Shown piece by piece: positions 15,682 through 24,607 of a stretch of DNA of 64,000 bases (position 1 is its first letter; each line of letters opens with the position of its first letter). A program made the translations under genes and the position numbers. The notes below the pieces were generated by a model. The model made no database searches. It saw nothing but the letters and a program-made list of their open reading frames with translations, and was not told where the DNA came from. The DNA comes from a bacterium HR37 (lineage in GTDB: Bacteria; Desulfobacterota_D; UBA1144; Nemesobacterales; CSP1-2): positions 1 to 64,000 of the forward strand of contig BEIN01000013.1 of assembly GCA_002898375.1 (NCBI GenBank), in the 5' to 3' direction.

Positions 15682-16686
15682 CTATACCATCATCTCCGCA
15701 TATGATATGCCGGTGAAGTTTTCGGCTGCATCAAGACAGCCAAAGTTGTTTTCCTTAAACAGGTCATACCACATGTGGCTGAGTGCAAAGAGCCCAAGTT
15801 CCCGTGCCAGCCTTTGCCATTTGGTTCCTGACATTCTCCATAGATCATCTGCAAGTACATCTGCTCTTTTGTTGTGAGGGGCAAAGTGGGAAACCATAAG
15901 GTGTTTTTTCCACTTTCTGAAGGTCTTAAGGCACAGTATAATCTGTTCCGGATTTCCACTTACATTGAGAGGGGTTTCGTTATTGGGGAGTTCTCCGGTT
16001 TTATACTCTACCATTGATTGAAACGATACAAAATCCATACGCCTCATAAGTTCCCCAAAATAGGGGATCATACTTTTTCCACTTACCCTGACAGGGTCAT
16101 CGAATGTGGCAATCCATCCTCCCCATGATATAGAGACCCTGGATCTTGGGAGTATGGATTTAATCTCTTCTGTTACGCTGCTTATGTTTTTTATGAATTC
16201 CTTATAATAGGGTTTTGTCCGCTCGTTGTAGGTATCCCAGGGTTCAACGTATGTGGTAAACTCGGTAGCAAGACTAAACAGAGGGGATAGAATCCCCTCT
16301 GATCTTGCGATTTGGGTTATCTCTTTTATATCTTTTTTAAATTTAGGGCTTATGTGGTACCTTCCATCCGTTAATTTGCTATCTTCCCATGTGATTACAT
16401 GCAGATTGTATCCCAGGGATTTTAACTCCCTTAAAAAGCCGCTTTCTTTCCAGCCGAGCCAGTCTCCTATGTTTGAGCTTCTTGAGTCCTTGGCATTTAG
16501 CCAAGCTGTAAGAAAAGAGGGTGATATTCTTTCCAGAACAGTACTACCTGCGTTCTTATCCCATTTAAGGATCTTTTCCGGATCGTCTCCAAGCCCTATC
16601 TCAATAGGGGGTAGGTATCTTTTTTTATTATCAAGCAGTATGGTTGTTGAGAAAATTAGCTTTATAAACTCCCGTCTCGTGTACAT
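15682..16686 (-). CDS. Exported glycosidase-like protein of the exopolysaccharide locus
   Basis: The 334-residue protein begins with a Tat-like or lipoprotein-less export signal (MYTRREFIKLIFSTTILL). The rest has the alternating strand-helix pattern of a TIM barrel, with Trp- and acidic-rich loops (SLATEFTTYVEPWDTYNE, SISWGGWIATFDDP, SFQSMVEYKTGELP) like those of glycoside hydrolases. I cannot assign a GH family or be sure of catalytic acids; the Glu in ATEFTTYVEPW and the Glu in SMVEYKT are candidates. It is the last gene of the minus-strand operon, 12 bp after the membrane transferase, where BcsZ-type hydrolases often occur in polysaccharide synthase operons. The role in trimming or releasing the polymer is inferred from that. 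Confidence 0.55.
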   Translation of the reverse strand: MYTRREFIKLIFSTTILLDNKKRYLPPIEIGLGDDPEKILKWDKNAGSTVLERISPSFLTAWLNAKDSRSSNIGDWLGWKESGFLRELKSLGYNLHVITWEDSKLTDGRYHISPKFKKDIKEITQIARSEGILSPLFSLATEFTTYVEPWDTYNERTKPYYKEFIKNISSVTEEIKSILPRSRVSISWGGWIATFDDPVRVSGKSMIPYFGELMRRMDFVSFQSMVEYKTGELPNNETPLNVSGNPEQIILCLKTFRKWKKHLMVSHFAPHNKRADVLADDLWRMSGTKWQRLARELGLFALSHMWYDLFKENNFGCLDAAENFTGISYAEMMV

Positions 16687-16698
16687 ATTCCGGTTAAT

Positions 16699-18129
16699 CT
16701 AATCCTTGTGGTATCTTGCGGCAAATATTTTCCATTTCCCAATCTTTTCTACAAGCTCCCAGTTGGGGTCTTGTTCTGGGAAGATAAAGGGGTTGTTTTC
16801 ATTTATCATGTTTCTGTATTTGGGGTGCGGAACCACAACGTATCTTGCTATGAAGAAAGGGGCTTTAAGATAAAATCCAAACTCCATTTGGTAGGGCAGG
16901 ACAAATGACTTTGGATCCCCATGGAAAAAGACAACCGCATAGTCATAGGTATCGTCAAAGAAGATCTTCCCCTGGAGGGATTTAAGATAGTTTGCAAGCT
17001 CTTTTTCCTCTTTAAATCTTTCATCTTTGTGTGTTCCGATCAGGGTCTTTATAAAATCCCTCTCTTCTCCCCATGTTGTTCTATCAGAAAGGGTGTATCC
17101 AATTAGGGCTCCGGCAATCAGGGCTATAGCAAGAAGGTATCTGGATGCATTACTTCCTAGGTTGCTTTCAAATATCAGGGATACTGAACCAAGCAAACAG
17201 AAGTAACTTGTTGAAACCATGTTATCTAATAAAAGGGTGCTTGTAAGAGCAACGGCAAGTGGGGAAAGAAACAGAATGAGAAGATTTGGTTGCCTTGCTA
17301 CGTGGTAGAGAGAAACAAGATAAGATGGGAAAAGAATGATTGCTAGGGCAAAGCTGTAAAATAGGGATTTGTGTTCTCTAAGTGTTGTTTCGAATGAGAT
17401 AAGTCCAAAGGTATGTATGAAGTGAAAGGGATCCCCTTTATATAGCCAGTTTATATACGTCCAGCCTGTAGAGAGGAAAAGAGAGGGAAACGTAAATATA
17501 AGTAACTTTGAAACAACCCGCCACCTATTTTTATCCTGTATCAGGGTAAAGATAAGCGGCATCAGGAAAAAAACGGCTTCGTATCTTATCAAAAATGAGA
17601 ACCCAAGAATCAGGGATGAAATAAAAAAGGCAAAGGTATCTTCTCCCTTGCTTTCAATGAACCTTTTAAAATAAAAGGTAAAGAGGGAAAGCAGGAGTAA
17701 AAAAAGACCGGCACTTCCTCCGCTTGAGAAGGTATATATAAAAAGAGGGTTAACTATAACAGGTGTAATTATAAGAGTGCTTATACCGGTTTTTCTCAAG
17801 GAGGATAGGAGAACTAGGATAGTTAAGGCTCCGGAAACAGAGGAGAGAAATGCTCCTGCATAGGGGTGAAGTCCCAGATATGCCGGAAGAAAACGAAGCA
17901 TAAATGGAAAGGGTGGGTAGGTAAGCCCGATATTTTCGAATCTGGCAGGCTCTCCCCTGACTGCAAGGAGTGCCTTCTCTCCAAGATACACCTCTTCAGC
18001 TCCCCAGAATCCCTTCTCATGGGCTAGCATACCCATGTAGAAGTAGAAAAAGAACGTGGAGAAGAAAACCAGAATGTGAACTGTTTTACGTTGTTTGCTT
18101 TCTTGCTGTAAATATCCTTGATATTCCAT
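16699..18129 (-). CDS. Polytopic membrane glycosyltransferase-like protein (GT39/ArnT-like)
   Basis: The 476-residue protein has a short cytoplasmic start, then about 9-10 transmembrane helices. The first extracytoplasmic loop holds an acidic stretch (AHEKGFWGAEEVYLGEKAL) in the position of the catalytic Asp/Glu loop of GT-C enzymes that use lipid-linked sugars. A soluble C-terminal part of ~120 residues follows. The gene overlaps the 3' end of the GT2 gene by 44 bp, implying coupled expression. It could decorate the polymer or a lipid carrier; whether it is a transferase at all rests on the topology and that loop. Confidence 0.6.
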   Translation of the reverse strand: MEYQGYLQQESKQRKTVHILVFFSTFFFYFYMGMLAHEKGFWGAEEVYLGEKALLAVRGEPARFENIGLTYPPFPFMLRFLPAYLGLHPYAGAFLSSVSGALTILVLLSSLRKTGISTLIITPVIVNPLFIYTFSSGGSAGLFLLLLSLFTFYFKRFIESKGEDTFAFFISSLILGFSFLIRYEAVFFLMPLIFTLIQDKNRWRVVSKLLIFTFPSLFLSTGWTYINWLYKGDPFHFIHTFGLISFETTLREHKSLFYSFALAIILFPSYLVSLYHVARQPNLLILFLSPLAVALTSTLLLDNMVSTSYFCLLGSVSLIFESNLGSNASRYLLAIALIAGALIGYTLSDRTTWGEERDFIKTLIGTHKDERFKEEKELANYLKSLQGKIFFDDTYDYAVVFFHGDPKSFVLPYQMEFGFYLKAPFFIARYVVVPHPKYRNMINENNPFIFPEQDPNWELVEKIGKWKIFAARYHKD

Positions 18130-19951
18130 GTGGGGTTTTTTCCCAGTAAAAGGGGTTTGATACTAATTGTATCTGAGCATTCCACGCAGCTATTGAGTGT
18201 AGAATCCAGTAGAAGGGGCTTAACAGTGCCCAGGGTGTTAGTCTGTAGAGTTTTCTACGCCAGACTGCAATCATATTCATAAACACAATCATGCTGTTTC
18301 CTATAAGCAGGTTTAAAAGCGAGAAGTATAGAACCCAGGGTGGAAATATGGGTTCTAAAACCCTTGTCTGGGTAAGTAGCCATACTATATAGAGTATCCA
18401 GAGCACAGGATTTACCAAGAATACAAATGGGGTTCCTCCTATAAAAAGCTGAAAGCCTATAAATGACTTTAAACCAATTTCCCTTATGAGCCTAAATGGG
18501 TTTCGCATGTGTACAGCATATGTTTGCATGTATCCTTTGATCCAGCGAGTTCTCTGGTTTATCCAGTTTTTTAACCTGCTTGTTGCTTCCTCGTAGGTGG
18601 TTGAATCCAGGGTCCTGACCGTATAGCCAAGCCTTGCTGCTCTCACTCCAAGGTCTGCATCTTCTGTAACGTTAAACGGGTCCCACCCTCCAATCTCTTT
18701 TAACCTTTCTGTTACAAAGTGGTTACTTGTTCCCCCAAGGGGGATCGGAACACCTAAGAGCTCAAGGCCTGGAAGTATATAGTCAAACCAGTAGGAGTAC
18801 TCAAGTGTAAACATACGGGTTAAGAAGTTCTCGTATTTGTTGTAGTAGTTAAGCCTTGCCTGGACGCAGACTGTGTTTAGAGGGGAGTTTCTAAAGGTAG
18901 AGATTGCTTTCTTTAGCTGATCTGGCTCGGGTCTATCCTCTGCATCGTATATCGTTATGTACTTACCTCTGGCGAATTGAAGTCCCCAGTTACAGGCCTT
19001 TGGTTTTGTTTTTGGAAAGGAATGCGGGACAACTATAAATTCAAAAAAGCCCTCAGGTTTAAGCTCTTTGGCTGCAACCAGGGTTTCTATATCGTCCTCC
19101 TCAAATAGGATCTTCACATCAAGCTTTGATTTTGGGTAATCGATTCTTCTAATCGATTCTATAAGGTGGGGAATAACCCGGGCTTCTTTATAAACGGGGA
19201 TGAGTATGGTGTAGTCTGGTAACTCTGAATCCCTAATTTGGTGCGCTCCTGCCTCTTCTTCCCTCTTTCTGGTTTTGGCTCCAAGTAGACTGAGAACCAG
19301 CTTAAACATTACTGACAAGAAAAAGAACGTCTGAACTATGGAGTTTGCTACATAGAAAGCAAGTATTGGCTTAAAAAAAAGCAGGTAAAGAAAAACGGTG
19401 GAGAAGGTATAAAAGGCAACAATCTGCCAGTTGGCAAGTATTTTTTTTGCGGAAAACTCAGCTTTCTCTCTTGCAAGTAACTCTATGGTCTGCTGCTTTA
19501 GCTCTTCCTTAAAGTAGGTGCCAAGAACCCATATTATATCAAGCTCAGTTGTAATCGCTTTCTTTACCGGAAGTCCCGTAATCCTTTCTATCTCTTTTTC
19601 TGTGTTCTCTTGCAGTGGATCGGTCATTGCAACAAGAAGCTTGCCGTCTTCTATACGGATAGGGATAACTTCATTCTCTTTCATGAAGTTAAGAGAAAGG
19701 AGTTTAAGAGCCTCTAAATCTATTCTTTCATCCCTCAGGTCTAAAAAGGGAAGGTTAAGCTGCTTGGAAAGTGCCTTGTATAGGTCCAGTCTCCTTACAA
19801 GACCGTAGGAAATTAGTATTCTCCCAAGTCTACCTCCCCACTCTCTTTGAAGCTCCAGTGCAAGGGAGAGTTTGGCCTCATCAATTAGGCCTTCTCTAAG
19901 CAGAATCTCTCCAATACGGGATCTTGATTTATAATCTAAACCAACTGCCAA
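18086..19951 (-). CDS. Membrane GT2 polysaccharide synthase with N-terminal MshEN domain
   Basis: The 621-residue protein joins an N-terminal MshEN/GspE-N domain (about 1-150) to a membrane-embedded family 2 glycosyltransferase. The MshEN part has two 24-residue motifs (R12-Q35 and R41-Q64) separated by exactly five residues, each fitting the RLGxxLxxxG(L/F)(I/V)xxxxLxxxLxxQ pattern that binds c-di-GMP in MshE. Two membrane helices (about 173-222) precede the GT2 core, which shows YDAEDRP (about 335-341), TEDADLG (429-435) and QRTRW (466-470); further helices follow. NfrB of E. coli K-12 has the same two modules and makes a c-di-GMP-controlled polymer. A PilZ domain, as in BcsA, is absent. 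It overlaps both neighbouring genes. Confidence 0.88.
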   Translation of the reverse strand: MAVGLDYKSRSRIGEILLREGLIDEAKLSLALELQREWGGRLGRILISYGLVRRLDLYKALSKQLNLPFLDLRDERIDLEALKLLSLNFMKENEVIPIRIEDGKLLVAMTDPLQENTEKEIERITGLPVKKAITTELDIIWVLGTYFKEELKQQTIELLAREKAEFSAKKILANWQIVAFYTFSTVFLYLLFFKPILAFYVANSIVQTFFFLSVMFKLVLSLLGAKTRKREEEAGAHQIRDSELPDYTILIPVYKEARVIPHLIESIRRIDYPKSKLDVKILFEEDDIETLVAAKELKPEGFFEFIVVPHSFPKTKPKACNWGLQFARGKYITIYDAEDRPEPDQLKKAISTFRNSPLNTVCVQARLNYYNKYENFLTRMFTLEYSYWFDYILPGLELLGVPIPLGGTSNHFVTERLKEIGGWDPFNVTEDADLGVRAARLGYTVRTLDSTTYEEATSRLKNWINQRTRWIKGYMQTYAVHMRNPFRLIREIGLKSFIGFQLFIGGTPFVFLVNPVLWILYIVWLLTQTRVLEPIFPPWVLYFSLLNLLIGNSMIVFMNMIAVWRRKLYRLTPWALLSPFYWILHSIAAWNAQIQLVSNPFYWEKTPHGISRIFTARKQTT

Positions 19952-20750
19952 CTTTTATCCCCCATCCTTCTCCTGTGTTTCTGCCCATAAAGTGCCAGAA
20001 ACCTCCAAATTCAAGAGATAGGGATCGGGTTATAGGAATTACAACTGAACCTGTTCCCTTAATAAGGGAGAAATCCGGATTTATGGTTACGTTTTTAGAA
20101 ACCCTAAAGGGCTCTTCATTTCTGAGTCCTTCTATACCATCTATTGCTAGTATAATCTCCCATCCTGTACGTGGTTTTATCCCGAGAAGTAGCTGATACC
20201 TTATCTGGTCTGAGGGCTCTCCAATCCTGAACCTTATGCCAGCCTCTGTGTTCACGTAGGATGGGATCTCAAGCAACAAGAAGCTTTTTCCGGCAAGTAA
20301 TTTGCCCTCTAATCCCACATCCTGGTTTCCTAAAAGTGGTGTGTCATCTAGGGAGTAGGCTGGAAAAACAAAAAGTCCCTGAACGGAAAAGACAAAGGGT
20401 TCGTTAAAGAGATTTACCCTAATACCCACTTCTTGATCACCTAGTCCCCTGTTTCTGTCTTTTGAGAATGCATCCTTAAATTCGAGGAAATCGAAGAAAA
20501 AGTTCCCAACGAGGGTTAGCCGTTTGAGAAGCCCTGCTTCCATATAGTAGTTGAATTCGTGTTTTGTAAATTTACCGTTATTCGGTATGGCTTCTCTATC
20601 CCCGTATCCTTTAAACAGTTTGTCTGTTGTGTAGAAGTAGTAGGTAAATATATGAAGGCTTTTCCCTTTTTCCTGAACCCATGCTCCGGCTAGGCTTTTG
20701 GTCAAAGCGGGTAACATAAAGAGCACCGTAAATATAAATACTTTTTTCAT
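19929..20750 (-). CDS. Outer-membrane beta-barrel-like protein
   Basis: The 273-residue protein has a signal peptide (KKVFIFTVLFMLPALTKSLAGA) and then alternating amphipathic strands ending in an aromatic/basic terminus (GIKVGSWFRL), typical of a small outer-membrane barrel. Examples of strands are LHIFTYYFYTTDKLF, EFNYYMEAGLLKRLTLVGNF and EVGIRVNLFNEPFVFSVQG. Its gene lies between the BcsB-like and GT2 genes and overlaps the GT2 start by 23 bp. A role as export pore, or as a measure of envelope contact, for the polymer is inferred from this position; there are no TPR repeats like those of BcsC or NfrA. Confidence 0.65.
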   Translation of the reverse strand: MKKVFIFTVLFMLPALTKSLAGAWVQEKGKSLHIFTYYFYTTDKLFKGYGDREAIPNNGKFTKHEFNYYMEAGLLKRLTLVGNFFFDFLEFKDAFSKDRNRGLGDQEVGIRVNLFNEPFVFSVQGLFVFPAYSLDDTPLLGNQDVGLEGKLLAGKSFLLLEIPSYVNTEAGIRFRIGEPSDQIRYQLLLGIKPRTGWEIILAIDGIEGLRNEEPFRVSKNVTINPDFSLIKGTGSVVIPITRSLSLEFGGFWHFMGRNTGEGWGIKVGSWFRL

Positions 20751-20772
20751 AGCTTTGCTTCTGTTTTATTTT

Positions 20773-22740
20773 TTATTCTCTTCTAAAGCGAAAGTATAGG
20801 AAAATACAGAAGATGGAAAGTACAAGCCAGGCTATGGCAAATATTAAAAATCTATACCTTTCCCAGAAAAGACTTAGCCTTTCTTTTTCAGGATATTCTA
20901 TATTTACTTCTTCCCCTCTGAAGTTAAGAAAAATCCTCTTCCCATCTCCTATTGCAATGTTTCCATCTAAACTTGCAAACCTTTTTCCCTCGCTTAAATA
21001 CTCAAGAAAGTTAACTAACTCTTCCTCTCTGTCTCCTGTATATGTTGCTAGAAGAATGTTTCTTCCAGCATCTCTAAAGACCTCTAAAATACCAAAAGGG
21101 GTTGTATTTTCTACTTCCCATATTACCTTCTCCTTGCCATGGTCATAGATTCGGATAAAGCCTTCTGTAGAAGGTAGAAGAGGGGGAGAAAGGCTCAGTT
21201 GTTTTAATTCGGATGGCGAAAGTACTGCTACCACGTTGTGTATGCCTGGGGGAAGTTCTCCAGTTAGAATCTCTGGATAGGTTCTGTTTTCACCCTGGCT
21301 TTGCCAGATAAGATAGAGAAGCTTACCGGCAACCTCGATATCTTTTTTGCTTGGAGGGTTTTTAAAGAAAATCACAAAATAGGGGTTTAGTAACCAGGGT
21401 ATATCTTCAAAAGTGGTCTCTACCTTTTTGCTGCCCACAGCCTCTAGATAGGAGGTTCCGTATATTTCGCATTTAAATTCTTCAAGGGAATCTGCTTTGC
21501 AGTATGGGGGTGTGTAGGAGATCTCAAGTCCTACAGAGTTTTCCTTCCTTATCAGGTATGAGGGGAGGGGTATCACAAGTCCGTTGATGTCTCCATCCTT
21601 AAGGGGAATGCTTTTAATCAGGTGCTTGTTAAGGTATACATTTAGCAATGCTTTCCCTGTATCAAGGGGGGTGTGTGCTCCGTAAAGGATGAGTCTTAGT
21701 TCTTTGGGTTTCCTTGGGTATAACCCCAGATTCAAATATACATTTGCCTGTTTCTTATCTATACCTTCCATTTCAAAATCAGAAAGGCCGAGTTTGCTAA
21801 GTGAAACTTTTGAGATTTGGTCTTTCTGGCCAAGGTAGGATTCGTCTAAACGGTTTATGAAAAGCATATCTCCAAAGGCACTTTCTCTTATATCCTCTCT
21901 TAGGAATCCGGCTACACTCTCCTCCACCTGCTTTTCATTCTCTCCCTCAAGGAGAAGTATATGTGAGCCGTTTCTTTGAATCAGCCTAATACCTTGATGT
22001 GTTTCTTTATTATTGGGTCTTTTTGTAATAACCACTGCATGTTTTTCTGAAAGAGAAGACATCCAGCTTTCTATATCCCCAAACTCTTCTATTTTTACTA
22101 TTCCTTCCTCACCAAGCTCTCCTTTTAGGAATGAGTAAAGCCATATTGTTCCCTTGGCTTCACTTAAGGAGCGTGACTTAGGTATACCTATTACTACTTT
22201 TCCCTCTTCCTTTAGAGATGGAATAAAGCGTGAGATTGAGAGGTTACTCTCTTTTTTTAAAGCAAGTTTAATGAAAGAAGATGGAAGTATGTTTGTCCAA
22301 AGAGATTCGGTTGATATATCGTAGCAGGGGTCTTTTGTTATGTACTGTATAACCGAGACTGTAACCTTTATAAAATCGTTTCTCGGATCAAGGGAAAGGG
22401 AATGTAGGGGTATGTGGAGGGTATTAGATGAGCTGGTAATATAGGATGAAAAAACCGAAACATCGTTTATAGAAACCTTTATAATTGAGTCTTTTGAGAG
22501 AACGGGGGAGGATTCGGTGTTTATTTCCAAGAAGCTCTCATCCGGAACCACCTCTTTACCGTCCAGGGGAAAGAAGAAGCTATAAGATGCCCTTCTTCCC
22601 TCAAGCACCAATGGGGTTTTGTATCCTATATCACTTAGATGTATTTTTATGTGCTTAACGGATTCACTGCTTATTGCCTTGTTTGTGGGTACAAAAACTA
22701 GTATATAGGCAAATACTGCAACCAGTTTTTTCATCTTCAA
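20773..22740 (-). CDS. BcsB-like periplasmic, membrane-anchored synthase subunit
   Basis: The 655-residue protein has a signal peptide (MKKLVAVFAYILVFVPTNKA), a large periplasmic part, and one C-terminal transmembrane helix (FLIFAIAWLVLSIFCIFLYF) ending in RFRRE. That is the BcsB layout, where the anchor helix packs against the synthase. Carbohydrate-binding-like repeats are suggested by paired segments such as SLWTNILPSSFIKLAL and LNVYLNKHLIKSIPLKDGDI. It is the first gene of the exopolysaccharide operon; the 168-bp gap to the divergent ilvH presumably holds the promoter. It should guide the nascent glucan-like chain through the periplasm, together with the GT2 protein. Confidence 0.8.
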   Translation of the reverse strand: MKMKKLVAVFAYILVFVPTNKAISSESVKHIKIHLSDIGYKTPLVLEGRRASYSFFFPLDGKEVVPDESFLEINTESSPVLSKDSIIKVSINDVSVFSSYITSSSNTLHIPLHSLSLDPRNDFIKVTVSVIQYITKDPCYDISTESLWTNILPSSFIKLALKKESNLSISRFIPSLKEEGKVVIGIPKSRSLSEAKGTIWLYSFLKGELGEEGIVKIEEFGDIESWMSSLSEKHAVVITKRPNNKETHQGIRLIQRNGSHILLLEGENEKQVEESVAGFLREDIRESAFGDMLFINRLDESYLGQKDQISKVSLSKLGLSDFEMEGIDKKQANVYLNLGLYPRKPKELRLILYGAHTPLDTGKALLNVYLNKHLIKSIPLKDGDINGLVIPLPSYLIRKENSVGLEISYTPPYCKADSLEEFKCEIYGTSYLEAVGSKKVETTFEDIPWLLNPYFVIFFKNPPSKKDIEVAGKLLYLIWQSQGENRTYPEILTGELPPGIHNVVAVLSPSELKQLSLSPPLLPSTEGFIRIYDHGKEKVIWEVENTTPFGILEVFRDAGRNILLATYTGDREEELVNFLEYLSEGKRFASLDGNIAIGDGKRIFLNFRGEEVNIEYPEKERLSLFWERYRFLIFAIAWLVLSIFCIFLYFRFRRE

Positions 22741-22908
22741 TTTTAAAATAGTTCAGGTTGTGTAAATTATATATACACACTTCATATTCTTTTCAAGATA
22801 ATACGGTCTGTTGTAGTAATTACGGAAAAGATTCCATACGTTTGTTTTAAGGAAAATACAACCAAAGTCCTGTTGAATTCAGGGTAAGGAGTAGTTTTTA
22901 CTTATCTT

Positions 22909-23439
22909 ATGGGAAGACATATACTTTCCCTTTTGTTGGATGACGAACCCGGTGTTCTTGCAAGGATTGCTGGTATCTTTAGCTCAAGGGGCTTTAACAT
23001 AGAGAGTTTATGTGTTTCTGGAACCCAAAGCCCATCTGTTTCAAGGGCTTTTCTTGTGGTAAAGGGTGAGGACTGGGTGTTTGATCAAATTGTTGAGAGG
23101 CTGGGTTGCATGATAAATGTGGAGGGGATTGAGCTACTTACGGATGTGGAGTATTTTGAAAGGGAGTTGTTGCTTGTAAAGGTAGAGGTTTCTCAAAAGA
23201 CCAGGGAGGAGATTCTGGATCTAGTGGGTATCTTTGGTGCCAATGTGGTAGATGCAGGTTATGCAACATATACCCTGGAGCTTACAGGTAAGTGTGAAAA
23301 ATTAGATGCCTTCTTAGAGCTTTTAAAGCCATTTGGAGTAAAGGATATTGCACGCACAGGAATAGTTGCTATGGCAAGGGAGAGGAAGCAACACAGGGCT
23401 ACAACCCAAATCTATACCACAAAGCTCCATTCTCTTTAG
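22909..23439 (+). CDS. ilvH: Acetolactate synthase small (regulatory) subunit
   Basis: IlvH activates the catalytic subunit and gives valine feedback inhibition in branched-chain amino-acid synthesis. The 176-residue protein has the N-terminal ACT domain (HILSLLLDDEPGVLARIAG, then RGFNIESLCVSGT) and the C-terminal IlvH domain (ELLLVKVEVSQKTREEILDL, VDAGYATYTLELTG, GIVAMARERK). The start is ATG 22909. The large subunit ilvB is not next to it, so the partner must be elsewhere in the genome. The window also has cimA, which supplies 2-oxobutanoate for the same pathway's isoleucine branch. Confidence 0.95.
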   Translation: MGRHILSLLLDDEPGVLARIAGIFSSRGFNIESLCVSGTQSPSVSRAFLVVKGEDWVFDQIVERLGCMINVEGIELLTDVEYFERELLLVKVEVSQKTREEILDLVGIFGANVVDAGYATYTLELTGKCEKLDAFLELLKPFGVKDIARTGIVAMARERKQHRATTQIYTTKLHSL

Positions 23440-23455
23440 GATTACCCGGATTTAC

Positions 23456-23647
23456 CTACTGACCAGAGGCCTTCTGTAAAAGAAACTCCTCAAGTGAAAG
23501 CCCAGGGGAAACGCGCTTTACCTTCTCAAAGATCATCTGCCTTTCTTCATCACTTGTTGCGTTCATGTAGCGCTTCCTCAGTAATCGGAGCTTCTCCCTC
23601 CTTACACGCCTCCTGTGGATCTCTTTGTAGCGCGATGGCTTACCCAT
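23456..23647 (-). CDS. Small, highly basic conserved-type protein
   Basis: The 63-residue protein is rich in Arg and Lys (KEIHRRRVRREKLRLLRKRY) with an acidic/helical second half (TSDEERQMIFEKVKRVSPGL). It resembles small DUF6800-like proteins from memory, whose function is not known. There is no membrane segment. The charge suggests nucleic-acid or ribosome contact, which is inference only. It is convergent with ilvH, 16 bp from its stop. Confidence 0.55.
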   Translation of the reverse strand: MGKPSRYKEIHRRRVRREKLRLLRKRYMNATSDEERQMIFEKVKRVSPGLSLEEFLLQKASGQ

Positions 23648-23721
23648 GGTTTCTTTACAAGGATTAATATGGTTTATGTTGCATATATAATTTACATACC
23701 AGTCTGGGAAAGTAAAGCGTT

Positions 23722-23910
23722 TTATTGCTCTTTAAAGAGCAGCTCAAAGATAGCTTTTACGGCTCCAAGTGTAATGGCAAAAAGGGAAAGCGTTACAATA
23801 ACAATTGCAATAACACCGAGAGCACTCGGGGTTTCATGAAAGGTGGTATTGCCTGCTGCACAGGAAGAGAATAAGACTAAAAAGATTAAGGCTAAAAGCT
23901 GGTATCCCAT
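23722..23910 (-). CDS. Small lipoprotein-like membrane protein
   Basis: The 62-residue protein begins with a lipoprotein-type signal (LLALIFLVLFSSCAAG, lipobox around SSCA) and has a second hydrophobic segment near the C-terminus (ALGVIAIVIVTLSLFAITLG). A GGGATGAGAAAT leader lies ahead of the ATG at 23910. It has no recognisable domain and stands between the small basic protein gene and a divergent lipoprotein gene. As a very short ORF it could be spurious, but the signal-like start and codon use support it. Confidence 0.5.
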   Translation of the reverse strand: MGYQLLALIFLVLFSSCAAGNTTFHETPSALGVIAIVIVTLSLFAITLGAVKAIFELLFKEQ

Positions 23911-24007
23911 TTCTCATCCCCCCTAAGATTCAAATTACCTATAAGTTTAACCGATAGGTTGATGCAATTGCAGGTTCTTAATATATGATGTAGTTTATAA
24001 ATGAGGC

Positions 24008-24607
24008 ATGATAAGAAAAATTATTTTCCTGGTGTTTCCTCTGGTTTTTGCTCTGGCTTGCAGTAAGGTGGGTGGAATAAAGGATATAGGGATTTTTAAG
24101 CCAAGAGCCCAAAGACACAAGGTTGAGTCTCCAAAGTACAGAGATGTTTTTAATGCTCCTCTTGAACGTGTTTGGGTTGCAACCCTTCAGGGGATAGAGT
24201 GGATGAGATGGGCCCCTGCCTTTTTGGATAGTAGGGAAGGGATTATAAGGCTTAAGGAAGCGTATGTTTACAGAAGAGATGGCAAGATCATAAGGTCTTA
24301 TAAGTGGCCCCATGCGGATATACTAAACCTATCAAGAGTGGATGATTACGTTTCAAAGGTTGCTATGTATAGAGATTCTTATAGCCCTTACAGTATTGTC
24401 TTTACACAGGAAAGTATGATAATAAACATAAAAAGGTTATCTGCTTCTAGAACCAGGGTTGTGATAAACTATAGAATCAGACCCTATCTGGGCTCAGGAA
24501 GGTTTGGGGAAGAGCTTAAATCGAGTGGTTATATTGAATCCAGGCTTCTTCAAAAGATCAGAGAAAGCCTAGGAGCAGAGCCCTTGGCCAAAACAGACCC
24601 TAGATGA
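24008..24607 (+). CDS. Lipoprotein with a domain shared with the OmpA-type lipoprotein at 26805-27767
   Basis: The 199-residue protein has a lipoprotein signal (FLVFPLVFALACSKVG, lipobox LAC). The mature part contains a ~160-residue domain that matches the N-terminal domain of the OmpA lipoprotein encoded 2.2 kb away. Compare FNAPLERVWVATLQGIEW with FSSSYDEVWEATTRAIKELN, REGIIRLKEAYVYR with KGIVEFMTSYVYN, and TRVVINYRIRPY...SSGYIESRLLQKIRE with TELQIDYRIMPY...SNGYLEKKITSRIQE. I cannot name the domain; the initial VW-x-A-x-x... helix resembles that of BamC-like and similar lipoproteins. Its gene overlaps the following one by 4 bp (ATGA). Confidence 0.7.
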   Translation: MIRKIIFLVFPLVFALACSKVGGIKDIGIFKPRAQRHKVESPKYRDVFNAPLERVWVATLQGIEWMRWAPAFLDSREGIIRLKEAYVYRRDGKIIRSYKWPHADILNLSRVDDYVSKVAMYRDSYSPYSIVFTQESMIINIKRLSASRTRVVINYRIRPYLGSGRFGEELKSSGYIESRLLQKIRESLGAEPLAKTDPR

